The position numbers were made by a program, and so were the translations under genes. 64,000 bases of DNA from Chryseobacterium indicum (GTDB lineage: Bacteria; Bacteroidota; Bacteroidia; Flavobacteriales; Weeksellaceae): NCBI RefSeq assembly GCF_021504595.1, contig NZ_JACSGT010000002.1, positions 124,001 to 188,000 of the forward strand, in the 5' to 3' direction. The notes under the pieces are model-generated. The model ran no database searches. It saw only the letters and a program-made list of their open reading frames with translations, and had not been told where the DNA came from. Positions 9,644 to 18,888 of the stretch are shown here, one piece after another. Positions within the stretch are counted from its first letter, which is position 1. Each line of letters opens with the position of its first letter.

Positions 9644-9676
9644 AAAAACTCATCAAAATTGGTGGGTTTTTTATTT
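9644..9676 (+). terminator. Terminator after selO
   Basis: A stem with G-U pairs (9644-9654 with 9661-9671) is followed by T-rich sequence. It overlaps the apparent upstream extension of the next gene, which argues against a start at 9659. Confidence 0.7.
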
Positions 9677-9684
9677 TACTTTTG
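9677..9684 (+). promoter_or_regulatory. -7 box (TACTTTTG) for the membrane-protein gene
   Basis: A consensus TAnnTTTG match 16 nt before the GTG at 9701. It supports the GTG as start because transcription would begin downstream of the TTG at 9659. Confidence 0.55.
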
Positions 9685-9700
9685 CAGAAAGTTTTTGCAG

Positions 9701-10975
9701 GTGTCAAAATTCAAAACAAAATTTATCGGCTTTTTTAAATTGCTTTTTCCGTCAACGGGAATTGAACTTATTGTTTTTCTTTTCTTTCTCGTCGCTTACG
9801 GATATATGGGATCATACATTGCGATTCATCACAAAATTATCTTTGACGGAAGAATTCCTTGGGATGCATATTTCAGCTTCGATAACAAATCTATTGTAAT
9901 GACTGGCGGAAGTTTTGAAAGACACCCGCTCTCCTATTATTTTTTTAACTGGATCCGAGAACTGGCTTTACTTTTCTCTAATGGCAAAATGGATGGAAAT
10001 TTTCGTTTTGCTTTAGCCTGGATGAGTAATCTCGCGGTAAGCCTAAGCGTTCTTCAGGTGTTTAAATATCTCAAGAATATTATCCGGCTTCCTTTAACTT
10101 TAAGCATCTTATTAATTTTGTTTTTCGGAGCATTTTCAACGAATATTCTCCTTTCTTTTACACCGGAAAATTTTACCTATACCTTGTTTTTTCTAACGCT
10201 ATTTAATCATTATTCCGCAATAAAACTAAAAAAAGAAGAGAGAATTCCGGCTTTGGCACTGGCTTTTTCAGGAATTACCATAGGAGGTTTAACGGTAACA
10301 AATATTGTAAAAGTCTTCATACCCGTAGCTTTTGAAAAGAGCCTTTTTAAAGACTGGAAAAAACTCGGGAATGCAGTTTTAAGAGGAGTTTTTACCTGCA
10401 TATGTTTCATTTTGCTTTATCTGAACAGAATTAATTTCAACTACGAAAACATCTTCAGCAAAACCAATGAACAGTATGAAAAATTCTCCAATGTAAATTC
10501 TACGCCGACCTGGGATATGATTCTTTCGTACTTTTTTGGCGGAAATATTCTGTTTTCAAATTTCCTGATCCGCGACAAACACAATATGAGCGGCTATCAT
10601 TACAAAGGGATTATAATGACCGTTTATTCATCATGGATCCCCTATATTTTTATTGTTGTTTTACTGACATTGATTTGTTGGAGTTATTATAAAAATTTCA
10701 GAAATAAACTCGTTCAGGTTTTAATGATTTCATTTCTGTTGGATGTTATCATTCACTGCGTTATGCGTTTCGGGCTCCACACTTCTTACATCTACGGAGG
10801 TCACTTCGTTTTTATTTATCCTCTATTAATTGGATGGCTGTTTTTTGCTTATAAAGAATCGCCAAAAATATTATCGTTTTTAACAGCTGTTTTCATCATT
10901 CTGTTTGCTTATCTTATCACAAATAACTATTTAAGAATGACAGAATTCTTTTGGTTTTTAAATAATTTTTATTAA
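9701..10975 (+). CDS. Polytopic inner-membrane protein, DUF6080-like
   Basis: About 424 residues from a GTG start; the alternative TTG at 9659 lies inside the preceding terminator and upstream of the -7 box. About ten hydrophobic segments alternate with short polar loops (for example IELIVFLFFLVAYGYMGSYI, LSILLILFFGAFSTNILL, FLLDVIIHCVMRFGLH, FLTAVFIILFAYLI). The overall topology resembles GT-C-type glycosyltransferases or DUF6080 proteins, with an early FDGRIPWDAYFSFD loop carrying acidic residues. Function is unknown. Stand-alone gene, convergent with the SPOR gene. Confidence 0.6.
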   Translation: MSKFKTKFIGFFKLLFPSTGIELIVFLFFLVAYGYMGSYIAIHHKIIFDGRIPWDAYFSFDNKSIVMTGGSFERHPLSYYFFNWIRELALLFSNGKMDGNFRFALAWMSNLAVSLSVLQVFKYLKNIIRLPLTLSILLILFFGAFSTNILLSFTPENFTYTLFFLTLFNHYSAIKLKKEERIPALALAFSGITIGGLTVTNIVKVFIPVAFEKSLFKDWKKLGNAVLRGVFTCICFILLYLNRINFNYENIFSKTNEQYEKFSNVNSTPTWDMILSYFFGGNILFSNFLIRDKHNMSGYHYKGIIMTVYSSWIPYIFIVVLLTLICWSYYKNFRNKLVQVLMISFLLDVIIHCVMRFGLHTSYIYGGHFVFIYPLLIGWLFFAYKESPKILSFLTAVFIILFAYLITNNYLRMTEFFWFLNNFY

Positions 10976-11021
10976 AAATTAACTTCTTCTTCTGAAAAAT
11001 TAAATTTTATAAACATAACAA

Positions 11022-11052
11022 AAAAGCTGAGAAATAATTTTTCCCAGCTTTT
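11022..11052. terminator. Bidirectional terminator between convergent genes
   Basis: AAAAGCTG (11022-11029) pairs with CAGCTTTT (11045-11052), with T-rich flanks on both strands. Confidence 0.75.
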
Positions 11053-11074
11053 ATTTTGTATGGATGATTTTAAA

Positions 11075-11614
11075 TTATTTTGCTTCCGCACAGAAAATTC
11101 TGTACTGCACCGCAACCGCCGATTTAAAATATTCTTTTACCTTTGAAAGATCAGAAGCTGCACTTTGCTTTGTGAAATAGCTTCCTGCCAGAATTTTATA
11201 ATTCGGTCTTAGAGAAGCATCTGTTTCCACTTTCAGGTTAGGAAATCTCTTTCTGAAATAAGCTTTTACCTCATTGGCTTCCTCATTACTCTTCACTGTT
11301 GTTATCTGAATTTTAAAGCCTAAAATTCTGGGGTTTTTTCTGCATATTTCAGCGTTGGTAAGCTCTCTGTTAGGAACATAAATTTTAGTAGGTTTTGATG
11401 GAGTATAATCCTCATCATCACTTCTTAAAGAAACTGACGAAGCTGTTTTGGAGCATTTATCTTCGATACTTTCCAAAGCAGTATTTACCTTAGCATCCAT
11501 CGTTATGGTGAGCTCTGTCCCCGACAAAGTATCTTTTTTTACAACCTGTTGTGCATCAACACCATAAAATGCAAGCACAGAAACCACCGAAATTATTTTG
11601 ATTAAATTTTTCAT
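11075..11614 (-). CDS. Secreted SPOR-domain protein
   Basis: 179 residues: a signal peptide (MKNLIKIISVVSVLAFYGVDA), a linker, then a C-terminal SPOR fold (about 100-175: GFKIQITTVKSNEEANEVKAY... YKILAGSYFTKQSAASDLSK). SPOR domains bind denuded glycan strands of peptidoglycan, so a periplasmic cell-wall role is likely. Two cysteines (about residue 54 and the CAEAK terminus) could form a disulfide. Monocistronic, with its own -7 box upstream. Confidence 0.82.
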   Translation of the reverse strand: MKNLIKIISVVSVLAFYGVDAQQVVKKDTLSGTELTITMDAKVNTALESIEDKCSKTASSVSLRSDDEDYTPSKPTKIYVPNRELTNAEICRKNPRILGFKIQITTVKSNEEANEVKAYFRKRFPNLKVETDASLRPNYKILAGSYFTKQSAASDLSKVKEYFKSAVAVQYRIFCAEAK

Positions 11615-11629
11615 TTAAACTTGTTTCCG

Positions 11630-11637
11630 CAAATTTA
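11630..11637 (-). promoter_or_regulatory. -7 box (TAAATTTG) for the SPOR gene
   Basis: Minus-strand TAnnTTTG match 16 nt upstream of the ATG at 11614. Confidence 0.5.
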
Positions 11638-11744
11638 TACAAATTAAAAAATTATACCAAACGTGGTTATTTAGAATAATTACAAATTAAAAGGAAATGA
11701 CATTTTCCCCTTTCCATATACCGTTAAATTCCTGTTAAATATAT

Positions 11745-11752
11745 TATTTTTG
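11745..11752 (+). promoter_or_regulatory. -7 box (TATTTTTG) of the act operon
   Basis: TAnnTTTG match 47 nt before actA. It is the only good match in the gap and fits a promoter for the six-gene operon. Confidence 0.55.
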
Positions 11753-11798
11753 CGGGATTGATTGAATGTTCAATATTTACTAACATAAGATAATTTAA

Positions 11799-13166
11799 AT
11801 GATTAGTTGGAGAAAGCATTATAGACAGACGTTGATCGCAATAGGCTTATTGCTATCGACCAGTGCTTCAATTTACGGGCAGGACGGTGATCCTAAGAAT
11901 GGTGAAAAGCTTTTCAAAGCGAATTGTACTGCATGTCACGCACTAGACAAACAAGTTGTAGGACCACCTCTGAAGGGTGTTGTAGAAAGAGTAAAGACGG
12001 AGGGTGGTGTAGACAAAGACTGGCTTCACAAGTGGATCAAAAACAACAAGGAACTGAGAGCTTCTGGAGACAAGTACGCCAATGAAATTTTCGAAAAATT
12101 CAACAAGACTGAGATGCAAGTCTTTCCAAATCTTACAGATAAGGATATAGACGATATCTTAGCGTACACAACTAATCCTCCGGCTCCTGAAGAGCCTAAA
12201 AAGGATGCTACTGTACAAGCAGGCACAACAGACGGTGCACAGGCTGCACCTCAAAGCTCTACAACTACAAACGTAGTAATCATTTCTCTTTTAGCAATCG
12301 CTGCTTTATTAGTTTGGATCTTATTAAAATTAAGACAATTAGTAAAACTGGGGCAATCTGAAGACTTAGCTGGTCTTAACGAAACAAGAGTTAAATCCTT
12401 CAGCGAAATCTATGCAAAATATCATTATGTAGGAAAAGGATTAATTGCAATTCTTGCGCTTCTGGCAACCTATGGAATCTGGAACTGGATCATGTGGATC
12501 GGGGTTTACAAAGGATACAAGCCGGAACAGCCTATCTATTTCTCACATAAAATCCACGCGGGAGAACAGAAAATCAACTGTCAGTTATGTCACTCCAGTG
12601 CAAAATACGGTAAAGTATCTGAAATTCCTTCTATGAACGTTTGTATGAACTGCCACAGAACAATTTCTGAATATAACGCACAACACTATATGGAGCCTGG
12701 TAAAGACAAGGCTTTCTATGACGGAGAAATCCAGAAAATCTATGCGGCTACAGGCTGGGATCCTGCAAAACAACAGTACACAGGAAAAACACAGCCGGTT
12801 GAATGGACAAGAATCCACAACATGCCGGACTTCGTATACTTCAACCACGCACAGCACGTTGTAGCAGGTGAACAGGCAATCATCAATTCTTTCAACAAAA
12901 AGAACCCTGACAACAAAATTGATGTTGTATGTAAAGCTTGTCACGGAAAAATCGATACAATGAATGTTGTCCAGATGGCTAACGACTTTACAATGGGATG
13001 GTGTATCGAGTGTCACAGAACTACAGAAGTTGACATGAACAACGGTTATAATAAAGAATACTTCAAAAATCTACACGACAAGTTGAAAAAACAGTACCCT
13101 AAAGATGGTGGTAAGATTACGGTAGATGCTATTGGAGGTCTTGAGTGTGGTAAATGTCATTATTAA
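11799..13166 (+). CDS. actA: Alternative complex III subunit A, hexaheme cytochrome c
   Basis: 455 residues with six CXXCH haem motifs: CTACH (43-47), then CQLCH, CMNCH, CKACH, CIECH and CGKCH at about 260, 281, 377, 402 and 450. The first lies in an N-terminal class I cytochrome c domain joined to the pentahaem ActA proper. A signal sequence (1-28) and two hydrophobic segments (about 157-180, 210-237) place it in the membrane facing the periplasm. ACIII oxidises menaquinol and passes electrons to cytochrome c or an oxidase. First gene of actABCDEF. Confidence 0.93.
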   Translation: MISWRKHYRQTLIAIGLLLSTSASIYGQDGDPKNGEKLFKANCTACHALDKQVVGPPLKGVVERVKTEGGVDKDWLHKWIKNNKELRASGDKYANEIFEKFNKTEMQVFPNLTDKDIDDILAYTTNPPAPEEPKKDATVQAGTTDGAQAAPQSSTTTNVVIISLLAIAALLVWILLKLRQLVKLGQSEDLAGLNETRVKSFSEIYAKYHYVGKGLIAILALLATYGIWNWIMWIGVYKGYKPEQPIYFSHKIHAGEQKINCQLCHSSAKYGKVSEIPSMNVCMNCHRTISEYNAQHYMEPGKDKAFYDGEIQKIYAATGWDPAKQQYTGKTQPVEWTRIHNMPDFVYFNHAQHVVAGEQAIINSFNKKNPDNKIDVVCKACHGKIDTMNVVQMANDFTMGWCIECHRTTEVDMNNGYNKEYFKNLHDKLKKQYPKDGGKITVDAIGGLECGKCHY

Positions 13167-13189
13167 TAACTAAAAATTAGAAGTATCAA

Positions 13190-16100
13190 ATGGCTTCAAA
13201 CAAAATACAATTCAGAAGTATTCACGAACTTAAAGATCCGGCTTTAAACAATAAGCTGGCTCAGAAAGAGTTCCAGGAAGAAATTCCGGTAGAAGATTTC
13301 CTTGATGATGCGGAAAAGAACGGTTCTGCTACTTCAAGAAGAGATTTCTTAAAACTATTAGGTTTCTCTACTGCAGCGGTAACATTGGCTGCCTGTGAAG
13401 CTCCGGTAATCAAAACGATTCCTTATGTGGTAAAGCCGCATGAAATCATTCCGGGGATTCCTAACTATTACGCTTCGACGTATTTCGATGGTTTCGATTT
13501 CGCAAGTGTTTTAGTAAAAACAAGAGAAGGAAGACCTATCAAAATTGAACCAAACCCGGCAGCAGGAGATTTAGGTAAAACTAATGCAAGAGCTCAGGCA
13601 AGTGTACTTTCTCTTTATGACAATGATAAAGTAAAACAGCCTAAATTTGAAGGAAAAGACGAAACTTTCGACAAAGTAGACAGCTTCGTTATCAAAGGAC
13701 TTGAAGAAGCTAAAGCTGCAGGTAAAAGAATCGTTTTATTATCCCATTCTTTTGCTTCTCCTACTTTCAAAAAATTATTTGCAGATTTCAAAGCTAAATA
13801 TCCTACAGCGGAATTAGTAACCTATGATGCTTATCCTTATGCTGCAGCATTAGATGCAGCTCAGGAAGTTTTCGGAACAAGAGCATTGCCTGTTTACGAC
13901 CTTAAAGGAACGGAATTGGTGGTTGCATTCCAGGCTGATTTCTTAGGAGATTACAACGCAGGAGGCTTAGAATCTTCTTACGCAGTGGCAAGAACTCCGG
14001 GAAAAAATATGTTGAGACACGTTCAGGTTGAATCCAATATGTCTTTAACAGGAGCTAATGCTGACGAAAGAATTAGATTAAAGCCAAGTGCAGTAAACAA
14101 AACATTAGTTGAAGTTTACAACGCGATCGTTGGTGGTGGTTCTTCAGATAAAACAGCTTCTGACATCGCAAAAGAATTATTGGCAAAAGGAAGCAAAGCA
14201 GTTGTTTTCGCTGATGGTTCTAAAGGAGCTCAGGTTTTAGCTCACTTAATCAACCAAAAATTAGGATCTGTAGCTTTCACAGGGAAAGCCAACTTCTTAA
14301 AAGATTTTGACAAAGCAAGATTTGAGGAATTCCTTGGATGGGTAAATGGAGGACAGGTTGGCGTATTGATCGTAAACAATGTAGATCCTATTTACTCTTA
14401 CCACAAAGGAGAAGATTTCAAAAAATCGTTATCTAAAGTTCCTTATGTAATTGCAGTTGCAGATAAAAAAAATGAAATGTATAAAGCAGCGAAAGCTGTA
14501 ATTCCTGTAGCCAACTGGCTTGAATCTTGGGGAGATCTTGAACCTCAGACAGGAGTATATTCATTAATGCAGCCTACAATCCAGAAAATTTACAAATCAA
14601 GACAGATTGAAGAATCTTTATTGGTTTGGAAAAATGGTAAAAACAATGCTGCTAATAATTATTATGATTATTTAAAGGCAAATGCCACTTCTATCTTAGG
14701 AGCAACTTCTTTCAACAAAGCTTTATATAACGGTATCAATGCTTCTTCAAATGCGACAACATTATCGTACGCAGGAGGAAACGGTGCACAGGCTGTTGCT
14801 GAATTAGGAGGTTTCAAAGCTTCAGATTTAGAATTGGTATTGTATACGAAGACAGCAATGGGAGACGGAACTCAGGCAAACAACCCTTGGTTGCAGGAAT
14901 TACCTGATCCTATTACAAGAATGTCTTGGGATAACTACTTAACAATGTCTCCGAAAGACGCAGAAAGATTGGGTATTGATAACGATCTTAACGCAAGAAT
15001 GCAGTTAGACGGTTCTCTTGTGAACCTTACTGTAAACGGAGTAACAATAAAAGATGTTCCTGTATTCGTACAACCGGGACAGGCAGACGGATCAGTAGGT
15101 CTTGCGCTTGGATATGGTAAGAAAAACTCAGGAGCAACGGCAGATACCGGTGTGAATGCTTATCCTTTATTCGATGGTTCTAACTTAGTAGTTTCTAATG
15201 TTAAGATCGAAAAAACAGGAGAAGATCACGAATTCGCAGGGATTCAGCTTCAGAATACATTAATGGGACGTTACGAAATTGCTAAAGAAGTTCCTTTGGC
15301 TGAATTCTTAAACGTAGCATTTGATGATGAACACAAAGGATGGAATAAGCCTTTGGAATACCACACCATCAGTGGAGCACTTCCTGCAAGAAAAATCGAT
15401 CTTTGGGATGCATTTGATGACACCGATGGTCCTCACTTTAACTTATCGATTGACCTGAACTCTTGTACTGGTTGTGGAGCATGTATCATTGCTTGTCAGG
15501 CAGAAAACAACGTTCCTGTTGTAGGTAAGGAAGAGATCAGAATGTCCAGAGATATGTACTGGTTAAGAATTGACCGTTATTACTCTGCAAGACAGAAGGT
15601 AGAAGTTTATGAAGGATTGAAAGAAGGAATGGCAGTTCCTGAATTATACGGAACAGCTTTCAACAAAGAAGGTGGTACATTGAATCACCCTGCTGATAAT
15701 CCGGATGTAATCTTCCAGCCGGTAATGTGTCAGCACTGTAACCACGCTCCTTGTGAAACTGTATGTCCGGTAGCGGCAACTTCACATGGTAAGCAGGGAC
15801 AAAACCACATGGCTTATAACAGATGTATCGGTACAAGATATTGTGCAAACAACTGTCCTTATAAAGTAAGACGTTTCAACTGGTTTACTTATAACCTTAA
15901 TGACAAGTTCGACTTCAATATGAATAACGATCTTGGAAGAATGGTTCTGAACCCGGATGTTGTGGTAAGAACGAGAGGGGTTATGGAGAAATGTTCTATG
16001 TGTATCCAGATGACTCAGACTACTATTCTTGAAGCTAAAAAAGAGAATAGAATCGTGAAGGACGGAGAGTTCCAGACAGCTTGTTCTAAAGCTTGTTCTA

Positions 16101-16252
16101 CAGGTTCAATCAAGTTCGGAGATATGAATGACAAAGAATCTGAAGTGAGAAAGCAATATGCTTCAAACAGAAGATATTATTTACTGGAGGAGATCGGAAC
16201 AAAACCAAATGTGTTCTATCACACTAAAGTAAGAAACAGAGTAGAAAAATAA
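13190..16252 (+). CDS. actB: Alternative complex III subunit B (molybdopterin-oxidoreductase-like fused to ferredoxin-like Fe-S domain)
   Basis: 1020 residues. A Tat-like motif SRRDFLK at 49-55 is followed by a hydrophobic stretch ending in a possible lipid-attachment Cys69 (LAAC). The large middle part resembles molybdopterin oxidoreductases, though ActB of studied ACIII lacks the cofactor. The C-terminal part carries four Fe-S cluster motifs: CTGCGACIIAC (about 757), CQHCNHAPCETVCP (about 846), CIGTRYCANNCP (about 879), and CSMC plus CSKAC (about 934-965). It transfers electrons between quinol sites and ActA haems. It is 23 nt after actA. Confidence 0.93.
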   Translation: MASNKIQFRSIHELKDPALNNKLAQKEFQEEIPVEDFLDDAEKNGSATSRRDFLKLLGFSTAAVTLAACEAPVIKTIPYVVKPHEIIPGIPNYYASTYFDGFDFASVLVKTREGRPIKIEPNPAAGDLGKTNARAQASVLSLYDNDKVKQPKFEGKDETFDKVDSFVIKGLEEAKAAGKRIVLLSHSFASPTFKKLFADFKAKYPTAELVTYDAYPYAAALDAAQEVFGTRALPVYDLKGTELVVAFQADFLGDYNAGGLESSYAVARTPGKNMLRHVQVESNMSLTGANADERIRLKPSAVNKTLVEVYNAIVGGGSSDKTASDIAKELLAKGSKAVVFADGSKGAQVLAHLINQKLGSVAFTGKANFLKDFDKARFEEFLGWVNGGQVGVLIVNNVDPIYSYHKGEDFKKSLSKVPYVIAVADKKNEMYKAAKAVIPVANWLESWGDLEPQTGVYSLMQPTIQKIYKSRQIEESLLVWKNGKNNAANNYYDYLKANATSILGATSFNKALYNGINASSNATTLSYAGGNGAQAVAELGGFKASDLELVLYTKTAMGDGTQANNPWLQELPDPITRMSWDNYLTMSPKDAERLGIDNDLNARMQLDGSLVNLTVNGVTIKDVPVFVQPGQADGSVGLALGYGKKNSGATADTGVNAYPLFDGSNLVVSNVKIEKTGEDHEFAGIQLQNTLMGRYEIAKEVPLAEFLNVAFDDEHKGWNKPLEYHTISGALPARKIDLWDAFDDTDGPHFNLSIDLNSCTGCGACIIACQAENNVPVVGKEEIRMSRDMYWLRIDRYYSARQKVEVYEGLKEGMAVPELYGTAFNKEGGTLNHPADNPDVIFQPVMCQHCNHAPCETVCPVAATSHGKQGQNHMAYNRCIGTRYCANNCPYKVRRFNWFTYNLNDKFDFNMNNDLGRMVLNPDVVVRTRGVMEKCSMCIQMTQTTILEAKKENRIVKDGEFQTACSKACSTGSIKFGDMNDKESEVRKQYASNRRYYLLEEIGTKPNVFYHTKVRNRVEK

Positions 16253-16277
16253 AGTTTAAATAATAAATAGGTAAAAA

Positions 16278-17675
16278 ATGTCAGGACATTACGAAGCTCC
16301 GATAAGGGAACCTCTAATTATTGGTCACAAAACTTATCACGATATCACGGAAGATATTGCACGACCTATCGAAGAAAGAGCAGGTAAATTATGGTGGATT
16401 TCATTATATGCAGCCTTAGTTCTATTCATCTATGGATTCGGATGTATCGCTTACACTATCGGAACAGGTATTGGAGCATGGGGACTAAACAGAACTATTA
16501 ACTGGGGATGGGATATTACTAACTTCGTATGGTGGGTTGGTATCGGTCACGCCGGAACCCTAATCTCAGCGGTATTATTATTATTTAGACAGAGATGGAG
16601 AATGTCTGTAAACAGATCTGCAGAGGCGATGACAATCTTTGCGGTTGTACAGGCGGCAATCTTCCCGGTTATCCACATGGGTAGAGTTTGGGTAGGATAT
16701 TGGGTATTCCCTTTACCAAACCAGTTCGGTTCTCTTTGGGGGAACTTCAACTCTCCTCTACTTTGGGACGTATTTGCGATCTCTACGTATTTCTCGGTAT
16801 CAACAGTATTCTGGTTCATGGGATTAATCCCTGACTTTGCAATGATCAGAGACAGAGCGAAGACACCTTGGACTAAGAAAATTTATACTTTCCTTGCATT
16901 CGGTTGGGGTGGTAAAGCAAAACACTGGCAAAGATTCGAAGAACTATCTTTGGTTCTTGCAGGTTTGGCAACTCCGCTTGTATTCTCAGTACACACTACC
17001 GTATCTTTTGACTTCGCAACTTCGGTTATTAAAGGATGGCACTCTACAATCTACCCTCCTTACTTCGTTGCCGGTGCGATTTTCTCAGGATTCGCAATGG
17101 TACAGACGCTATTGTTAGTTGCCAGAAAAGTATGTCACCTTGAAGATTACATTACTATGTATCATATCGAAATTATGAACATCGTAATCATCTTAACGGG
17201 TGGTATGGTAACTGTAGCTTACGCAACTGAATATTTCATCGGATGGTATTCAGGATCAAGATTTGAAGATTTTACATATCTTTCTCCTGGTGCTGCTGTT
17301 GGACCTTACTGGTGGGCTTTCTGGTCACTAATTATCTGTAACCTTGTTGTTCCTGCTTCTTTCTGGTTCAAGAGACTGAGAACGAATATTATCTGGACAT
17401 TCATTGTTGCATTAATTATCAACATCGGTATGTGGTTTGAGCGTTTTGACATTATCGTAATTAACCTTTCCAGAGATTATCTGCCTGGTTCTTGGACGAT
17501 GTTTAAGCCAACAATCATTGATGTGGGAGTATATTTAGGAACAATCGGGTTCTTCTCTGTATTATTCTTATTATACGCAAGAACATTCCCTGTAATTGCA
17601 CAGGCTGAATTAAAATCGATTTTGAAAATCTCAGGTGAAACTTATAAAGCAAAAGAAGGAGATGAGCACCACTAA
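16278..17675 (+). CDS. actC: Alternative complex III subunit C, NrfD/PsrC-like quinol-binding membrane protein
   Basis: 465 residues with about ten transmembrane helices. Typical NrfD/PsrC features are WWVGIGHAGTLISAVLLLFRQ near residue 90 and GWHSTIYPPYFVAGAIFSG near 255. ActC is the proton-pumping quinol-oxidising core of ACIII. The N-terminus has a cytoplasmic extension with REPLIIGHKTY. Its last 14 nt overlap actD. Confidence 0.93.
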   Translation: MSGHYEAPIREPLIIGHKTYHDITEDIARPIEERAGKLWWISLYAALVLFIYGFGCIAYTIGTGIGAWGLNRTINWGWDITNFVWWVGIGHAGTLISAVLLLFRQRWRMSVNRSAEAMTIFAVVQAAIFPVIHMGRVWVGYWVFPLPNQFGSLWGNFNSPLLWDVFAISTYFSVSTVFWFMGLIPDFAMIRDRAKTPWTKKIYTFLAFGWGGKAKHWQRFEELSLVLAGLATPLVFSVHTTVSFDFATSVIKGWHSTIYPPYFVAGAIFSGFAMVQTLLLVARKVCHLEDYITMYHIEIMNIVIILTGGMVTVAYATEYFIGWYSGSRFEDFTYLSPGAAVGPYWWAFWSLIICNLVVPASFWFKRLRTNIIWTFIVALIINIGMWFERFDIIVINLSRDYLPGSWTMFKPTIIDVGVYLGTIGFFSVLFLLYARTFPVIAQAELKSILKISGETYKAKEGDEHH

Positions 17676-18183
17676 AATTGTATACGGACTTTATGCGGAC
17701 GACGACGATTTAATGAACGGCGTTAAAGCATTCAACGATAAAGGAATCAAAATAAACGAAGTCTATACTCCGTTTCCGGTTCACGGACTAGATAAAGCTT
17801 TAGGGTTAAAGAAAACAAGAATTTCTGATGCTGCTTTCATCTACGCTTGTTATGGAGTTACGATCGGTGCTACTCTTACATGGTATGTAATGAACCACGA
17901 CTGGCCTCAGAACATTGGAGGTAAACCAGCTTTCGACTGGGCTCACAATATGCCGGCTTTCGTAGTACCAATGTTCGAACTTATGGTATTCTGCGCAGCA
18001 CACATGATGTCATTAACTTTCTTGGTAAGAAACAAAATGTATCCCGGAGCGCCTGCACAAAACCCGGATCCAAGAACAACGGATGATAAATTCTTAATGG
18101 AATTTGTAACTGAAGATGTAGAATCTGTAAAGCAGTTGCTTATTGAAACTGGAGTTGAAGAAATAACTGTTAAAGATGCTTAA
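17662..18183 (+). CDS. actD: Alternative complex III subunit D (DUF3341)
   Basis: 173 residues from ATG at 17662, preceded by a strong AAAGAAGGAG ribosome-binding site located within the end of actC. An earlier in-frame ATG at 17635 has no such site and would add nine residues. Two transmembrane helices (about 56-76 and 98-120) with the DUF3341 pattern (PFPVHGLDKALGLKKT... WYVMNHDWPQNIGGKPAFDW... VPMFELMVF). ActD is a membrane subunit of ACIII without cofactors. Confidence 0.9.
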   Translation: MSTTKIVYGLYADDDDLMNGVKAFNDKGIKINEVYTPFPVHGLDKALGLKKTRISDAAFIYACYGVTIGATLTWYVMNHDWPQNIGGKPAFDWAHNMPAFVVPMFELMVFCAAHMMSLTFLVRNKMYPGAPAQNPDPRTTDDKFLMEFVTEDVESVKQLLIETGVEEITVKDA

Positions 18184-18184
18184 A

Positions 18185-18880
18185 ATGAAAAAGAATGTAT
18201 TAAAAATTACAGCAGTTTTAGGTTTAACAACAGTTTTACTTAACTCTTGCGGACCAAAAGAGAATACTCCGCTGGTCTATTTCCCGGATATGTATTTTCC
18301 GGTAGCATACGATCCATTGATGAAAGCTCAGGATGCTTATTCAGATCATGAAAATGAAATCCCTGCTTTTGTTAAAAATAATTTTGCAACAGGTCTTTCT
18401 CCTGTAGAAGGATCGGTAGCTCAAAATAAAGATGGTGTCTTCGAAGAAGGATTACTTCCAAAAACACCGGATGAATACAATGCTGGTTATGATGCTTCTA
18501 AAACAGTAACAGCTTCTCCTTTAAACCCTGCAAACGCAGCAAAAGATCTCGAAAGAGGGAAAGGTCTTTTTGAGAAAACCTGTGCAGCTTGTCACGGTGT
18601 CGGAGGAGACGGACAAGGACCAATCGTTCAGTCCGGAGCATTCTCTGGTGTACCAAACTATGCAGACAGAGATATTACTGTAGGATCTGTTCATTATGTA
18701 ATAACCAACGGTAGAAACGCAATGGGATCTTATGCAGGACAACTAAACGCCGGAGACCGATGGAGAGTTGCCATGTATGTGATGAATGCTTTCAAAAAAG
18801 GAGCGGCAGCACCTGCGGCGGCTACGACAGCAGCTGCCCCTGCGAAATCTGAAACGATGACTACCGAAACTAAAAAATAA
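18185..18880 (+). CDS. actE: Alternative complex III subunit E, monohaem cytochrome c lipoprotein
   Basis: Start taken at ATG 18185, one base after the actD stop; the ATG at 18176 would overlap actD and add three residues. The protein has a lipoprotein signal (LLNSC), then a single haem-binding CAACH with GGDGQGP following and Met ligand candidate in NAMGSY. The C-terminal Ala/Pro-rich tail (PAAATTAAAPAKSE) is probably flexible. Periplasmic electron carrier subunit of ACIII. Confidence 0.9.
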   Translation: MKKNVLKITAVLGLTTVLLNSCGPKENTPLVYFPDMYFPVAYDPLMKAQDAYSDHENEIPAFVKNNFATGLSPVEGSVAQNKDGVFEEGLLPKTPDEYNAGYDASKTVTASPLNPANAAKDLERGKGLFEKTCAACHGVGGDGQGPIVQSGAFSGVPNYADRDITVGSVHYVITNGRNAMGSYAGQLNAGDRWRVAMYVMNAFKKGAAAPAAATTAAAPAKSETMTTETKK

Positions 18881-18888
18881 GAAAAGAA

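Noticed and set aside
9659..9700. TTG start for the membrane protein gene
   Set aside because: Lies in the selO terminator hairpin and upstream of the -7 box; GTG 9701 fits better.
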